A stretch of DNA of 26,806 bases from Promethearchaeota archaeon (GTDB lineage: Archaea; Asgardarchaeota; Lokiarchaeia; Sigynarchaeales; SOKP01), in the NCBI GenBank assembly GCA_030605085.1, contig JAUWBH010000070.1, positions 1 to 26,806 on the forward strand, in the 5' to 3' direction. The position numbers and the translations under genes are program-made. The notes below the pieces were generated by a model. It worked only from the letters and a program-made list of their open reading frames with translations. It did no database searches and had not been told where the DNA came from. Shown piece after piece: positions 8,235-15,882 of the stretch. Within the stretch, counting starts at the first letter, position 1, and the number at the start of each line of letters is the position of its first letter.

Positions 8235-9470
8235 ATGACAGCTTCTTTTTTTGATCAAGAAACGATGCAACGCATTCGTTATCTTCACTATAAAATTAAA
8301 AAATTAGAGAGCGTAATAGAAAAAGAGGACGAGGAGATAACCCTAGACGACCTAAATCTTGTATTAGAATATACCATGATTTTAAATATAAATTATAAGA
8401 ACGAGAATCACAGAAACATCTTAAAAGAATTAGACATAACGCCTACTTTTTACGATGCTATTGAGGATATGGATATTGAAATTCATGATTTAATGTTTGA
8501 ATGCAGTAGAGCTTTATGGGTACTTGCAAATAGTTATTCTTATCTCTCAGAGAAATTTGAGGAGGATGAAGATTGGGAAAATGCAATAATTTCAATGGTT
8601 GAATGTAGCAAGATTTACAAAACTGCGGCTTATTTTAGTGCTTCTGCGGTACATCAACACGAAACGGGAAACACTCTCCATCCAGAAAATCTTGAACTGA
8701 GTTCAGAGGAAGCCCGAAGTTGGGCCCAGAGTATTGCTACTACTCAAGAAGAAAGTAAGAATAATCTCTATTTTGCTTCAAAATTATATGCAGGATTGAG
8801 TTCCTTATCAAAAAGGATATTTTATTTAAGAAAGCACGATGAAAATAAGAGACAACAAATTAGAGCTCAGTTTCATTTTGATATGGGCAAGGCCTGTCAA
8901 TTAAAAGCTCAAGCCTCATTAGAATCCTCAATAACAGGGATAAATAAAGATAAAGTAATAAAATTATTACAAAAAGCCCAGTTCTATTACGCAAAAGCTA
9001 TGGATATTTGGAGAAATATGCGTAAAGAATTAAAAGATCTTTCAAAAGAAGAGAAGGAGAATTTAAACATTAATATATCGATTGCTAAAGAGGAGATCGA
9101 AGAGCTTAATGTAGAGAGTTTGGATTACGAAGAAATAAAAAGAATTCAAGACCCCGAACCTGTGATCGTGATTCCCGAAAATCTAGCACCATTTGTTCCT
9201 AAATCTACGGTTTATTTAATCAAATTTGTACCAAAAGATCTTAATGTTAAACGTTTTAAAAATTACCAGAAAAAAAAATTAGATCAGAAGATACCGTATT
9301 CTAAAAAGGAGAAATTATTAGATCAAAAAGCAGGAATAGTACGCACCATTAACGAATTAAAAATATTAAGAGAAAATCATGATGTCGATGTAGATAAGTA
9401 TGCTGAACTAATGGAAAAATACACCACTAAACTGGAAATGATAGATACCGCTATTAATAAGCTCAAATAA
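8235..9470 (+). CDS. Bro1/ALIX-like helical protein (possible ESCRT-associated factor)
   Basis: This 411-residue all-helical soluble protein has no membrane segment. Its layout resembles a eukaryotic Bro1 domain. An N-terminal helical half is followed by paired helices FECSRALWVLANSYSYLSE and WENAIISMVECSKIYKTAAYF (about 88-134), resembling the Bro1 pair where a Cys/Ala-rich helix precedes the AAxHYQxASGAF-type helix. Then comes DMGKACQLKAQASLESS...LLQKAQFYYAKAMDIW (216-259), like the LAQAQEVFFLKA...ANQAADYYGDAF pair of ALIX. A proline-rich strand-like crossover (PEPVIVIPENLAPFVPKST, about 308-325) precedes C-terminal helices, again as in Bro1, where it follows an LDPIGKA-type segment. Bro1 proteins bind CHMP4/Snf7-type ESCRT-III. 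The call rests on remembered pattern and topology rather than a search. A generic TPR-like alpha-solenoid is the alternative. Confidence 0.5.
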   Translation: MTASFFDQETMQRIRYLHYKIKKLESVIEKEDEEITLDDLNLVLEYTMILNINYKNENHRNILKELDITPTFYDAIEDMDIEIHDLMFECSRALWVLANSYSYLSEKFEEDEDWENAIISMVECSKIYKTAAYFSASAVHQHETGNTLHPENLELSSEEARSWAQSIATTQEESKNNLYFASKLYAGLSSLSKRIFYLRKHDENKRQQIRAQFHFDMGKACQLKAQASLESSITGINKDKVIKLLQKAQFYYAKAMDIWRNMRKELKDLSKEEKENLNINISIAKEEIEELNVESLDYEEIKRIQDPEPVIVIPENLAPFVPKSTVYLIKFVPKDLNVKRFKNYQKKKLDQKIPYSKKEKLLDQKAGIVRTINELKILRENHDVDVDKYAELMEKYTTKLEMIDTAINKLK

Positions 9471-9580
9471 TTATTTTATTCTCATTAAAAGCTTTTATTA
9501 ATCTAAATGCATCTAATATATCTTCTCTTTAGAAACAATAAACGCTTTTATTTTTATTTAATGTAATCTTTTTTTTTATT

Positions 9581-9850
9581 ATGTTAAAGGATCAAACAGC
9601 CTTGTTAATATATATTAAAAATATGTTAGCAGATATGATTTACATCAATGGAGTTATCGCAACAGAATTGATTCGAATTACAGAAAATACGGCAACTATC
9701 CGAAGAGGTGAGGAATTTCTAAATGAAACTTCATGTCCCGCAGAACATCATGAATTAAACAAAAAAATCATTGAGATTGTAAAAAAATACCAAAAAATCC
9801 CAGAGGATCTAGATGGACTAGATAAACATGTCTTAAAACATTTAGACTGA
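9581..9850 (+). CDS. Small helical protein of unknown function
   Basis: An 89-residue ORF starts at ATG 9581 and is not recognised. It is soluble and mostly helical, with a hydrophobic N-terminal helix (LLIYIKNMLADMIYINGVIATELIRI, read loosely), a single Cys in NETSCPAEHHEL and an acidic C-terminus. It lies 110 bases after the Bro1-like gene on the same strand and could be read from the same or its own promoter. Codon use fits the neighbours, and no overlapping ORF competes, so it is probably real. Confidence 0.5.
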   Translation: MLKDQTALLIYIKNMLADMIYINGVIATELIRITENTATIRRGEEFLNETSCPAEHHELNKKIIEIVKKYQKIPEDLDGLDKHVLKHLD

Positions 9851-10053
9851 ATTATAATCCTCCACATTGAGAGGGACCAGTAATCTCTAATCGATAAATC
9901 TAATCAATTAAGGAGCGAAACTTTGCTAGATATTTTCTTTTCAATTAAAAAACTTTGTGATTTTGTTTATATGAAGATGGAGCCTTTTATTATTGCACAA
10001 GAATGTAAGAATAATAAAATTTTAAGTACTTCTTATTTATTTATATAAAGAAT

Positions 10054-10494
10054 ATGCCTAAGAATAAATTTGAGGAGTTTGTTGAAAAACTTCAACAAGA
10101 AATAGTTGACAAAGAAATTGAAGATTTTAACGAACATATAGTCGAACTATTTCATAATCCTCTTAATTGGGGGAAACCTCCAGATGAAGAAATAACTGTG
10201 TCGCACTCAGTTAAAGGATTGAGAGGAGATACGATGTATTTCTTTTTAAAAATCAATAATGGGTTAATTGAAAAGGCTAATTTTGTCGCCGATGGTTGCG
10301 GAGCTACAATCGCAACAGCAAGTCAAACAACAATATTAATTAAAGGAAAATCCATAAAATTCGCAGAAAATTTAAAACCAGACGAGATAGAAAAAGCTTT
10401 AGGGGGATTACCTCCAAATCATAAGTATAGTGCTGAATTAGCTGTAAAAACTTTAAAAAAATTAATTATTAAGTATAGAAATAAAATAAATTAA
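10054..10494 (+). CDS. IscU/NifU N-terminal-like protein with one conserved cysteine
   Basis: This 146-residue protein matches the Fe-S scaffold fold of IscU/NifU-N. It has HNPLNWG (34-40), FVADGCGATIATASQTTILIKG (77-98) and the closing signature ALGGLPPNHKYSAELAVKTLKKLI (115-138). Canonical scaffolds carry three cysteines. Here only Cys82 (GCGA) remains. The first position, normally CGD, reads RGD (Arg57), and the third, normally HCSxLA, reads KYSAELA (Tyr125). Cluster assembly by the usual three-Cys mechanism is therefore unlikely. It may be a regulatory or persulfide-handling paralog, or a family variant. The alpha/beta hydrolase ATG lies 15 bases downstream, suggesting an operon. No IscS-like desulfurase is in the window. 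Confidence 0.82.
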   Translation: MPKNKFEEFVEKLQQEIVDKEIEDFNEHIVELFHNPLNWGKPPDEEITVSHSVKGLRGDTMYFFLKINNGLIEKANFVADGCGATIATASQTTILIKGKSIKFAENLKPDEIEKALGGLPPNHKYSAELAVKTLKKLIIKYRNKIN

Positions 10495-10509
10495 ATATTC
10501 TCTTATACA

Positions 10510-11237
10510 ATGAAAATTAAAATTGAAAATATTGATATTCCGATAAAGGAAGATAGTATTTCTCTTAAGGGTTCTATATATTTCACATCACATACGCTAC
10601 CTAAAGCTCCATGGATAATCACATGTGCTGGTTTTGGGTATCATAGAGGCAGTAAATTCGTAAAATCTTATACTGAAAGATTTGTAAACGCAGGATATTA
10701 TGTTTTATCTTATGATTATCGCGGACATGGAGAAACTGCAGGGCAAACAGGAGAACTACGCTCTAAAGAATTTTTTAACATGTTTCCAAAAGTTTTTTCA
10801 GATATTAGCGTAGTAATTAGCTGGATTTTAGAAGAACAATCTAATAGGCTGTTGGAAGATAAAATTGCGTTATTTGGAAGAAGTTTAGGAGGCGCAATTA
10901 TATTAACTCATGGTTTTATCGATAATAGGGCAAAAATTCTAATTGCTTTATGCAGTCGGTACGATTATGAAATCCATAGAATAAAATTCCCTAAAGACCT
11001 CATAGAAAAAGTTAGCCCTAAATACTTTTTAAAAAATGATGCATCAAATAACGATAGAATTTTAATAGGGCATGTAAAAGACGATGACGTAGTTCCTTTT
11101 GAAAATGTTTTTCATATTAAAGAACATTTAGGGTTAAAAGATGAAAATGTCATGATTTTGATACTGGAGGACATTCATTTGCGGGTCATCGAGAAGAGGT
11201 ATATGAGCGAGCTCTCGAATTCCTAAAAAAATTATAA
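10510..11237 (+). pseudogene. Alpha/beta hydrolase with a C-terminal frameshift
   Basis: The continuous frame (10510-11226) encodes a serine hydrolase. It has an oxyanion-region CAGFGYHRGS, DYRGHGET, a nucleophile elbow GRSLGG (Ser in the GxSxG-type motif) and an acid-loop candidate HVKDDDVVPF. After about 11161 the read frame gives an atypical tail (EDIHLRVIEKRYM). The -1 frame from 11163 to the TAA at 11235-11237 instead reads TGGHSFAGHREEVYERALEF and then LKKL. That is exactly the expected catalytic-His motif (GGHSF) and final helix. A single base missing near 11155-11165 explains this. No slippery heptamer is visible, so a true mutation or a sequencing error is more likely than programmed shifting. 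If real, the encoded enzyme lacks its catalytic His. It sits 15 bases after the IscU-like gene. Confidence 0.75.
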
Positions 11238-11311
11238 GAAAAGCATTATCTTTACAATCATTTATAAAATTTTAGATAATAAATAATAAATAAAGTAATA
11301 AAATTTGAAAA

Positions 11312-11320
11312 AGTTGAGGT
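11312..11320 (+). promoter_or_regulatory. Ribosome-binding site of prs
   Basis: TTGAGGTTA precedes the ATG at 11324, with GAGGT about 5 bases upstream. It is one of the clearer Shine-Dalgarno matches in the window and fixes the prs start. Confidence 0.5.
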
Positions 11321-11323
11321 TAT

Positions 11324-12229
11324 ATGGAGAAAATTATAATTGTAGGACCAGCGTCTCAGATTCTTGGTGTTAGAATTGCTCGAGAATTGAATATTGAATG
11401 TTTTAATACAGAGTTTAAAACTTTTCCAGATGGAGAAAATTATCTTAGAATTGATATAGACGATGAAACTATAATAAGTGGAAAAGAAGTTATTATTGTT
11501 CAGAGTACGGGTCCAAGTTCTAGCGGTAATCAAAATGCGAGATTATTTGAACTTTTTATGATGATTGATTCCGTTAAGCGCATGGGGGCTGCTAAAGTCA
11601 TCGTTGTAATTCCTTATCTCGCTTATGCCCGTCAAGATCAAATATTTAGACCCGGGGAATGTCCATTTGCTGATGTAATTTTACGAATAATTGATTCTAT
11701 GAGAATTGATGAGCTATATGTAGTAGATGTGCACGCACCAAAGGTTTTCCGCGAGTTAATATGTAATAAAGTAGTTAATATTGATTCAATGAAAATATTA
11801 GCAGATTACATTAAGTCTTTAGCAACCGATGATATTGTAGTAGTAGCCCCAGATAAAGGAGCGATAGAAAGATCTAAAGCATTTGCTAAACATTTCGGTG
11901 ATGATGTACCCATAGATTTTTTTGAGAAAAAGAGAGATGTTAAGACGGGTGAAATTATAATGACGGGAAAATTAAGTCTAGAGAATAAAGATGTAATAAT
12001 TGCCGACGATATCATTGCAACTGGTGGAACCATGGCGACTGCCATAAGATTATCCAAGGAAAGTGGGGCAAAAAGAGTATTTGCTGTTGCTACCCATGCG
12101 TTATTATTGCAAAACGCGAAATACAGAATCTTAAAAGCGGGAGCAGATGAGATTATAGGAACGGATTCAATAGATAACGAGGCAAGCAAAGTTTCCTTAG
12201 CAAAAGCAATTTCTGATTATTTAAAATAG
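11324..12229 (+). CDS. prs: Ribose-phosphate pyrophosphokinase (PRPP synthetase)
   Basis: This enzyme transfers pyrophosphate from ATP to ribose 5-phosphate, giving PRPP for purine, pyrimidine, His and Trp synthesis. The 301-residue length fits archaeal Prs. Visible motifs are FPDGENYLRID, the ATP-loop region YARQDQIFRPGE, the metal-binding DVHAPKVF region, VVVAPDKGAIERSK (flexible loop) and the PRPP-binding signature VIIADDIIATGGTMATA near residue 225. The protein is soluble and appears complete. A GAGGT ribosome-binding site lies just upstream of the ATG. It converges on the UPF0200 kinase gene, with 22 bases between the stop codons. Confidence 0.95.
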   Translation: MEKIIIVGPASQILGVRIARELNIECFNTEFKTFPDGENYLRIDIDDETIISGKEVIIVQSTGPSSSGNQNARLFELFMMIDSVKRMGAAKVIVVIPYLAYARQDQIFRPGECPFADVILRIIDSMRIDELYVVDVHAPKVFRELICNKVVNIDSMKILADYIKSLATDDIVVVAPDKGAIERSKAFAKHFGDDVPIDFFEKKRDVKTGEIIMTGKLSLENKDVIIADDIIATGGTMATAIRLSKESGAKRVFAVATHALLLQNAKYRILKAGADEIIGTDSIDNEASKVSLAKAISDYLK

Positions 12230-12251
12230 TTAAGTTAAACGATTCATTCAT

Positions 12252-12794
12252 TTAATAGTTAGATATTATTTCCTTCACTACTTCTCGAACTTTTTTTTGT
12301 AAATCGGTTATAGTCGAGTTATTTATAATTTTATAATCAGCTTTTTCCAAAACCTCTTTGAGTCCAAATTCAATTTCCCTTTTGTCTCTTTCCATTAAAT
12401 CATTTGTAGCTTTAGGATCGTCGCTGCGCCCTCTCTTAGAAAGCCTTTTGAACCGTTCTTCCTTATTTATATGAATGGAGATTATTGGAAATTTCCAACT
12501 TTTTCGAAAAACTTTAACCTCATCAATAGATCTTACGCCATCCACAAATATTATTTCATTATTTAATTTTTTAATTAATTCGACACATTTTTCGGCAATA
12601 ATTTCAGGGCCACCTTTTTCACGTAATTCTTTAGCTATTTTTCCTAAATCATCATCGATTGGTTTAATATTTCTTCGTTTTGCTTCGTTCCGGACCACAT
12701 CCCCCATAGTAACTATAATACCTAAATCGCTGATTGCCTCTATTGCAGTCGATTTACCGGAACCCGGAAGTCCACAAAATCCTATAACTTTCAT
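12252..12794 (-). CDS. UPF0200-family P-loop nucleotide kinase (dephospho-CoA-kinase-like)
   Basis: This 180-residue P-loop kinase begins MKVIGFCGLPGSGKSTAIE, with the Walker A GLPGSGKST at about residues 8-16. It continues with VTMGDVVRNEAKRR, IIFVDGVRSIDEV (Walker B-like) and KRGRSDDPK (a lid-like Arg-rich loop). This is the pattern of the archaeal UPF0200 family, related to adenylate and dephospho-CoA kinases. The substrate is not firmly established. ATG 12794 is preferred; an in-frame TTG at 12800 adds two residues. It diverges from the JAMM gene with about 140 bases between. On the minus strand TTATATAAAT (about 12839-12830) is a good TATA-box candidate for it. Confidence 0.85.
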   Translation of the reverse strand: MKVIGFCGLPGSGKSTAIEAISDLGIIVTMGDVVRNEAKRRNIKPIDDDLGKIAKELREKGGPEIIAEKCVELIKKLNNEIIFVDGVRSIDEVKVFRKSWKFPIISIHINKEERFKRLSKRGRSDDPKATNDLMERDKREIEFGLKEVLEKADYKIINNSTITDLQKKVREVVKEIISNY

Positions 12795-12829
12795 TTTCAA
12801 AATCCCAATGTAAAAAATAATTTATAGAA

Positions 12830-12839
12830 TTTATATAAG
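12830..12839 (-). promoter_or_regulatory. TATA-box candidate for the UPF0200 kinase
   Basis: The minus-strand sequence TTATATAAAT lies about 36-45 bases upstream of the ATG at 12794. That would place transcription start about 13 bases before the ATG. The position and match are typical of archaeal promoters, but the surroundings are AT-rich. Confidence 0.35.
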
Positions 12840-12935
12840 TCTTTTTTTAAATTTAAAATTAAAAATTATGTAAAAAAAATTAAAAATCAATAAAACATAA
12901 TAATTATATTCAACAAACAGTAATGAATTACGCTT

Positions 12936-14249
12936 ATGTCAGAAAAAAAAAAGAAGGAAAAAGAGGGGAAAACTAATAGCGTTGATAATCTTTTTAAAAA
13001 AATAAGTTCAATTGATGATTCTATATTTACTAAAAAAAAAAAAAGTAAAAATGTAGAAAGTATATATGAAAAGATAAGTTCAATAAAAAAAGCATCAATA
13101 TCCAGACATGAAATTCATAGTCCTATTAATGCTCCTGTCTTTCTAACCTGTAAAGCTTATAAAAGGATGGTTGGATACGCCAATAGATATGCAAACGAGC
13201 GTATAGAAAGTAGAAAATGGAAAGAAGTTTATGGGATATTAATAGGAATGATTATAGAAAATCGACTCGTTGTCGTTAAAGACGCTATTCCAGTTTGCGT
13301 AGGCGGAAGAAGTGGAGTAGAGTTAAAGCCCATTCATTACGTTGATCTATCCGAAATTGAGGCTTCAGTCTATGAAAGAGCAATTGAAGACAAAAACACA
13401 GATTTTATTATTGGCTGGTGGCATACTCACCCTGGATTTGGTTATTTTTTGTCGAATGTTGATAAATTAACAACTTTGGGATTTCAAGTCCCAAATCCTT
13501 TTGCCGTTGGATTAATTTTCGATCACAGTAAAGCACAAGTAGATTCTTTAGGGGTGGCCGCTTTAAGATTAAGAAACCCAAAAAGAGGGATATTAACCAA
13601 AGATATTAGAGTGAAGTTAATTTTCGACAAGGATATAAAAATTAATAATGAAAAAATTAATAATTTATTTGGAAAAATTAATAATAACATGGATAAGGTC
13701 TTAAAAGAGCTTAATTATATTCAAAATATCTTAAATAATCGGTTATTAGCATATCTTCAGAAAGAGTATGGTCTACTTTTAATACCGAAAAAAAATATTG
13801 ATGTTCCGGAGAATGAGGAAGAGAAAAAAGAAAAATATGTGCGCTATGTATGGGGGCTTGAATTTCAGAAAACAACCTATCGGAAACCAAAATTTAGGAA
13901 GAAAATTGAAACTGAAATAGAGAAATCAAAAGAAAAATTAAAGGAATTAACGAATAAAAACGATATAGAGCTTTTTAATTTTCGGCAAAAGGAATTATCG
14001 TCAAAAATTAAAAATATGCTTTTAAGACCAAACAAGTTGTATTATCGTATAATTGAGGATTTTATTAAACGAATTGACGTTATTAATCCTTACTACGATT
14101 ATTTAGATTCTGATGAGAGAAAGATAATTGAAAATTTCGAACGACGATTAAATAACTATTACGAAATTTTAGATCGACTTAATGAAAGTGCTGAATTAAA
14201 TTTAGAACTTCTTAACGATATTGAAAAGATAAATATAAATAGTTATTAG
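12936..14249 (+). CDS. JAMM/MPN+ metalloprotease, Rpn11-like (predicted deubiquitinase)
   Basis: This 437-residue protein has an MPN+ domain at about residues 65-215. The complete JAMM zinc site is visible: Glu97 in KEVYGILIG and GWWHTHPGFGYFLSNVD, with His163, His165, Ser173 and Asp176. This is nearly the Rpn11 signature (GWYHSHPGFGCWLSxVD), so an isopeptidase acting on ubiquitin-like conjugates is likely. The N-terminal 60 residues are Lys-rich and hold two similar units (LFKKISSIDDSIF at 19-31 and IYEKISSIKKASI at 43-55). Residues 220-437 are helical and highly charged, probably coiled coil, and lack a recognised domain. Asgard Rpn11 homologs often sit beside ubiquitin, E1 and E2 genes. 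None is present here, so this may be a separate JAMM paralog. It is followed by Alba about 250 bases on. Confidence 0.88.
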   Translation: MSEKKKKEKEGKTNSVDNLFKKISSIDDSIFTKKKKSKNVESIYEKISSIKKASISRHEIHSPINAPVFLTCKAYKRMVGYANRYANERIESRKWKEVYGILIGMIIENRLVVVKDAIPVCVGGRSGVELKPIHYVDLSEIEASVYERAIEDKNTDFIIGWWHTHPGFGYFLSNVDKLTTLGFQVPNPFAVGLIFDHSKAQVDSLGVAALRLRNPKRGILTKDIRVKLIFDKDIKINNEKINNLFGKINNNMDKVLKELNYIQNILNNRLLAYLQKEYGLLLIPKKNIDVPENEEEKKEKYVRYVWGLEFQKTTYRKPKFRKKIETEIEKSKEKLKELTNKNDIELFNFRQKELSSKIKNMLLRPNKLYYRIIEDFIKRIDVINPYYDYLDSDERKIIENFERRLNNYYEILDRLNESAELNLELLNDIEKININSY

Positions 14250-14436
14250 AAATCTGAACTTTTCGCGAATTTCAGAATCTCGTAGTTTAATATTCGTAAT
14301 TTTTGAAATAAAATCTGTAAGAATATAAGTATCATGTTATGAAAAAAAAGTACCTTAATTTTTTTTAATGAATTTAAATAGTTTAAAATCGAAAACATTA
14401 TATAAATCATATTAAGTTAAACTTTTTATAATAGGG

Positions 14437-14447
14437 TTTATATAAAT
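14437..14447 (+). promoter_or_regulatory. TATA-box candidate for alba
   Basis: TTTATATAAAT, preceded by ATAGGG, lies about 55-65 bases upstream of the Alba ATG (14501). Transcription would start near 14468, giving a leader of about 30 bases. It is the best match in the 250-base spacer 14250-14500, which otherwise holds only AT-rich sequence. Confidence 0.35.
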
Positions 14448-14500
14448 TTATTATATAACTTCTTTTATTCAAATAGATTAATGATTTTTAATGATTTTTC

Positions 14501-14821
14501 ATGGCTAATGAAACAACAATTTTTATAAGAAATAGAAAGGACAAAGACAGGCTCATAAAGGATGCGATTTTTGCTTTTTCTGGTGGTAGAAAATCCCTAT
14601 TAATCAAAGGTGAGGGAGAAGAAATTTCAACTGCAGTAGAAGTTGCAGAAATTCTCAAAAATCGGATGTATCCCGGAATTGAAATAGGAAATATATCTTT
14701 AGGTAGCAGACCTTATTACGATAGGAGACATATAGCCAATAACAATAGAAATAATAAAAATCGATTTAAAAAAGATATAATTTCAAAAATTGAAATTACG
14801 CTACAAACGAAATATTTATAG
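14501..14821 (+). CDS. alba: Alba-family DNA/RNA-binding protein
   Basis: This 106-residue protein follows the Alba fold. The N-terminal strand (NETTIFIRNRKD) is followed by a helix (LIKDAIFAFSGG), strand SLLIKGEGEEI, helix STAVEVAEILKNRM and the conserved GIEIGNISLGSRPYYDRR, where the basic hairpin contacts nucleic acid. Alba dimers coat archaeal chromatin and bind RNA. The usual Gly-Arg/Lys motif is represented by GGRKS near residues 28-32. The C-terminus carries an Asn/Arg-rich extension (RRHIANNNRNNKNRFKKD) that may add RNA contacts. Transcription probably starts from the TATA box at 14437-14447. The truncated zinc-ribbon copy follows 20 bases later. Confidence 0.85.
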   Translation: MANETTIFIRNRKDKDRLIKDAIFAFSGGRKSLLIKGEGEEISTAVEVAEILKNRMYPGIEIGNISLGSRPYYDRRHIANNNRNNKNRFKKDIISKIEITLQTKYL

Positions 14822-14841
14822 TAAATCTTTATAGTAAATAT

Positions 14842-14931
14842 ATGACATTCGAGAAATTAGGTCCTTTAATAAAAGAGAACCGAACGGAAGCTGTTTTTGA
14901 AGTGTGTCAGAATTACATTTACAAACAATAA
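14842..14931 (+). pseudogene. Truncated tandem copy of the downstream zinc-ribbon gene
   Basis: ATG 14842 opens a 29-residue ORF ending CQNYIYKQ then TAA. It aligns with the first part of the gene at 14970: FEKLGPLIKENRTEAVFEVCQNYIYK against FKHLGQLVKEVRTTAVCEKCQNYIYK. The two share about two-thirds of residues and end alike before diverging. The copy stops just before the second CxxC, and its first Cys of the leading CxxC is Phe. It is therefore a partial or decayed tandem duplicate, unless the 29-residue peptide itself has a role. Confidence 0.6.
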
Positions 14932-14969
14932 AGGAAATCCTATATATTAAAAATAGTACGAGAAAAAAA

Positions 14970-15128
14970 ATGACTGAAATTTTTAAACATCTTGGTCAAT
15001 TGGTTAAGGAAGTAAGAACAACTGCAGTATGCGAAAAATGCCAAAATTATATCTACAAAAGATTTTACGAGAAAAAGACGATTTTTATATGCAAAAATTG
15101 TTATAATAACAACAACAAAAAATTATAA
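14970..15128 (+). CDS. Small zinc-ribbon protein
   Basis: The product is 52 residues from ATG 14970. The in-frame GTG at 14904 lies inside the upstream partial copy and is rejected. An N-terminal helix (MTEIFKHLGQLVKEV) is followed by a two-knuckle zinc ribbon, CEKC and CKNC, about 19 residues apart, with a basic Asn/Lys tail. Such mini zinc ribbons bind nucleic acids or act as small adaptors, and no specific family is recognised. The immediately preceding truncated paralog suggests recent tandem duplication. It lies on the same strand as Alba. Confidence 0.65.
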   Translation: MTEIFKHLGQLVKEVRTTAVCEKCQNYIYKRFYEKKTIFICKNCYNNNNKKL

Positions 15129-15218
15129 TTATATTCGTTCTTAAGCTACTTTCTTATAATCTTTAAGGTTACTATGTTGTTCTAATAAATTTGTAAAATT
15201 CTAAATTTTTTTAGTAAA

Positions 15219-15779
15219 ATGAATCTTCAAGAAGCTAAAAAATTGCTAGATGAAAAGTTTAGTTATAATGCTGATTTTATCGGTGAAGTTATTGAAAGTC
15301 TAAATATGGATAAAAATGCAAGAATTTTAGAGATTGGAACAGGTCAAGGATTTATGGCAATTAATCTCGCGTTGCATGGCTATCATGTTATAACAGGTGA
15401 ACCGGAAGAAGATATATGGGCAGATTGGCGTACTGAAGTAAAGAAAGTTAATGTGGAGAATTTAATTGAATTTAAACCTTTAAGGGCTGAAAATTTGCCT
15501 TTTGAAGATTCATATTTCGATGCTATATTTCTTTACGTTTCTTTTCACCACATTTCCGATAAACTTAGTACTTTAAAGGAATGTATTCGAGTAATTAAAA
15601 AACAAGGGTTGGTAGTAATTTTTGAATTAACACCCAAGGGAATTGAAGAAGTAAGGAAGAGCATTCCATCTCACCCTGATGCCGTTGATCCTCGAAATTA
15701 TTCCTCTAATTTGCCATTATCAATAAAAATGATCGAAAATCCCGTTATTAATGCTTATATTTTCAAAAGAAAAGAGTAA
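15219..15779 (+). CDS. Class I SAM-dependent methyltransferase (Methyltransf_11 type)
   Basis: This 186-residue soluble enzyme has a Rossmann-like methyltransferase fold. Motif I is ARILEIGTGQGFMAINLA (about 34-51). The acidic residue after strand 2 is in ITGEPEED, the post-II segment is RAENLPFEDSYFDAIFLYVSFHHI (motif IV region, about 89-112), and a carboxy-terminal strand reads QGLVVIFELTP. The substrate cannot be inferred. The ATG at 15219 is clear and the length is near the lower end for the family. It lies about 90 bases after the zinc-ribbon gene and about 100 before the glutaminase-like gene, with no clear operon link. Confidence 0.85.
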   Translation: MNLQEAKKLLDEKFSYNADFIGEVIESLNMDKNARILEIGTGQGFMAINLALHGYHVITGEPEEDIWADWRTEVKKVNVENLIEFKPLRAENLPFEDSYFDAIFLYVSFHHISDKLSTLKECIRVIKKQGLVVIFELTPKGIEEVRKSIPSHPDAVDPRNYSSNLPLSIKMIENPVINAYIFKRKE

Positions 15780-15882
15780 TTTGAAAATTTTTTATCCTAA
15801 ATTTTAATAACAAAAAATAGAAATAATTTTAATTTATTGAGTAATTTTAGAAATTCTAATACACGAAAATTTAAAAAAGAAT

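Noticed and set aside
9971..10048. 25-residue ORF starting MKMEPFIIAQ just before the IscU-like gene
   Set aside because: Too short, no ribosome-binding site and no recognisable content. The 10-base match AGATGGAGCC shared with position 201 is probably chance.
11140..11175. Programmed -1 frameshift in the hydrolase
   Set aside because: No X XXY YYZ slippery heptamer in the zero frame and no evident stimulatory hairpin; mutation or sequencing error is simpler.
11806..12189. 127-residue minus-strand frame inside prs
   Set aside because: Shadow of the well-supported PRPP synthetase; the product lacks any family character.
14904..15128. Longer 74-residue version of the zinc-ribbon gene from GTG 14904
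   Set aside because: The extra 22 residues overlap the upstream partial copy in another frame, and the duplicated copy shows that the natural N-terminus begins at ATG 14970.
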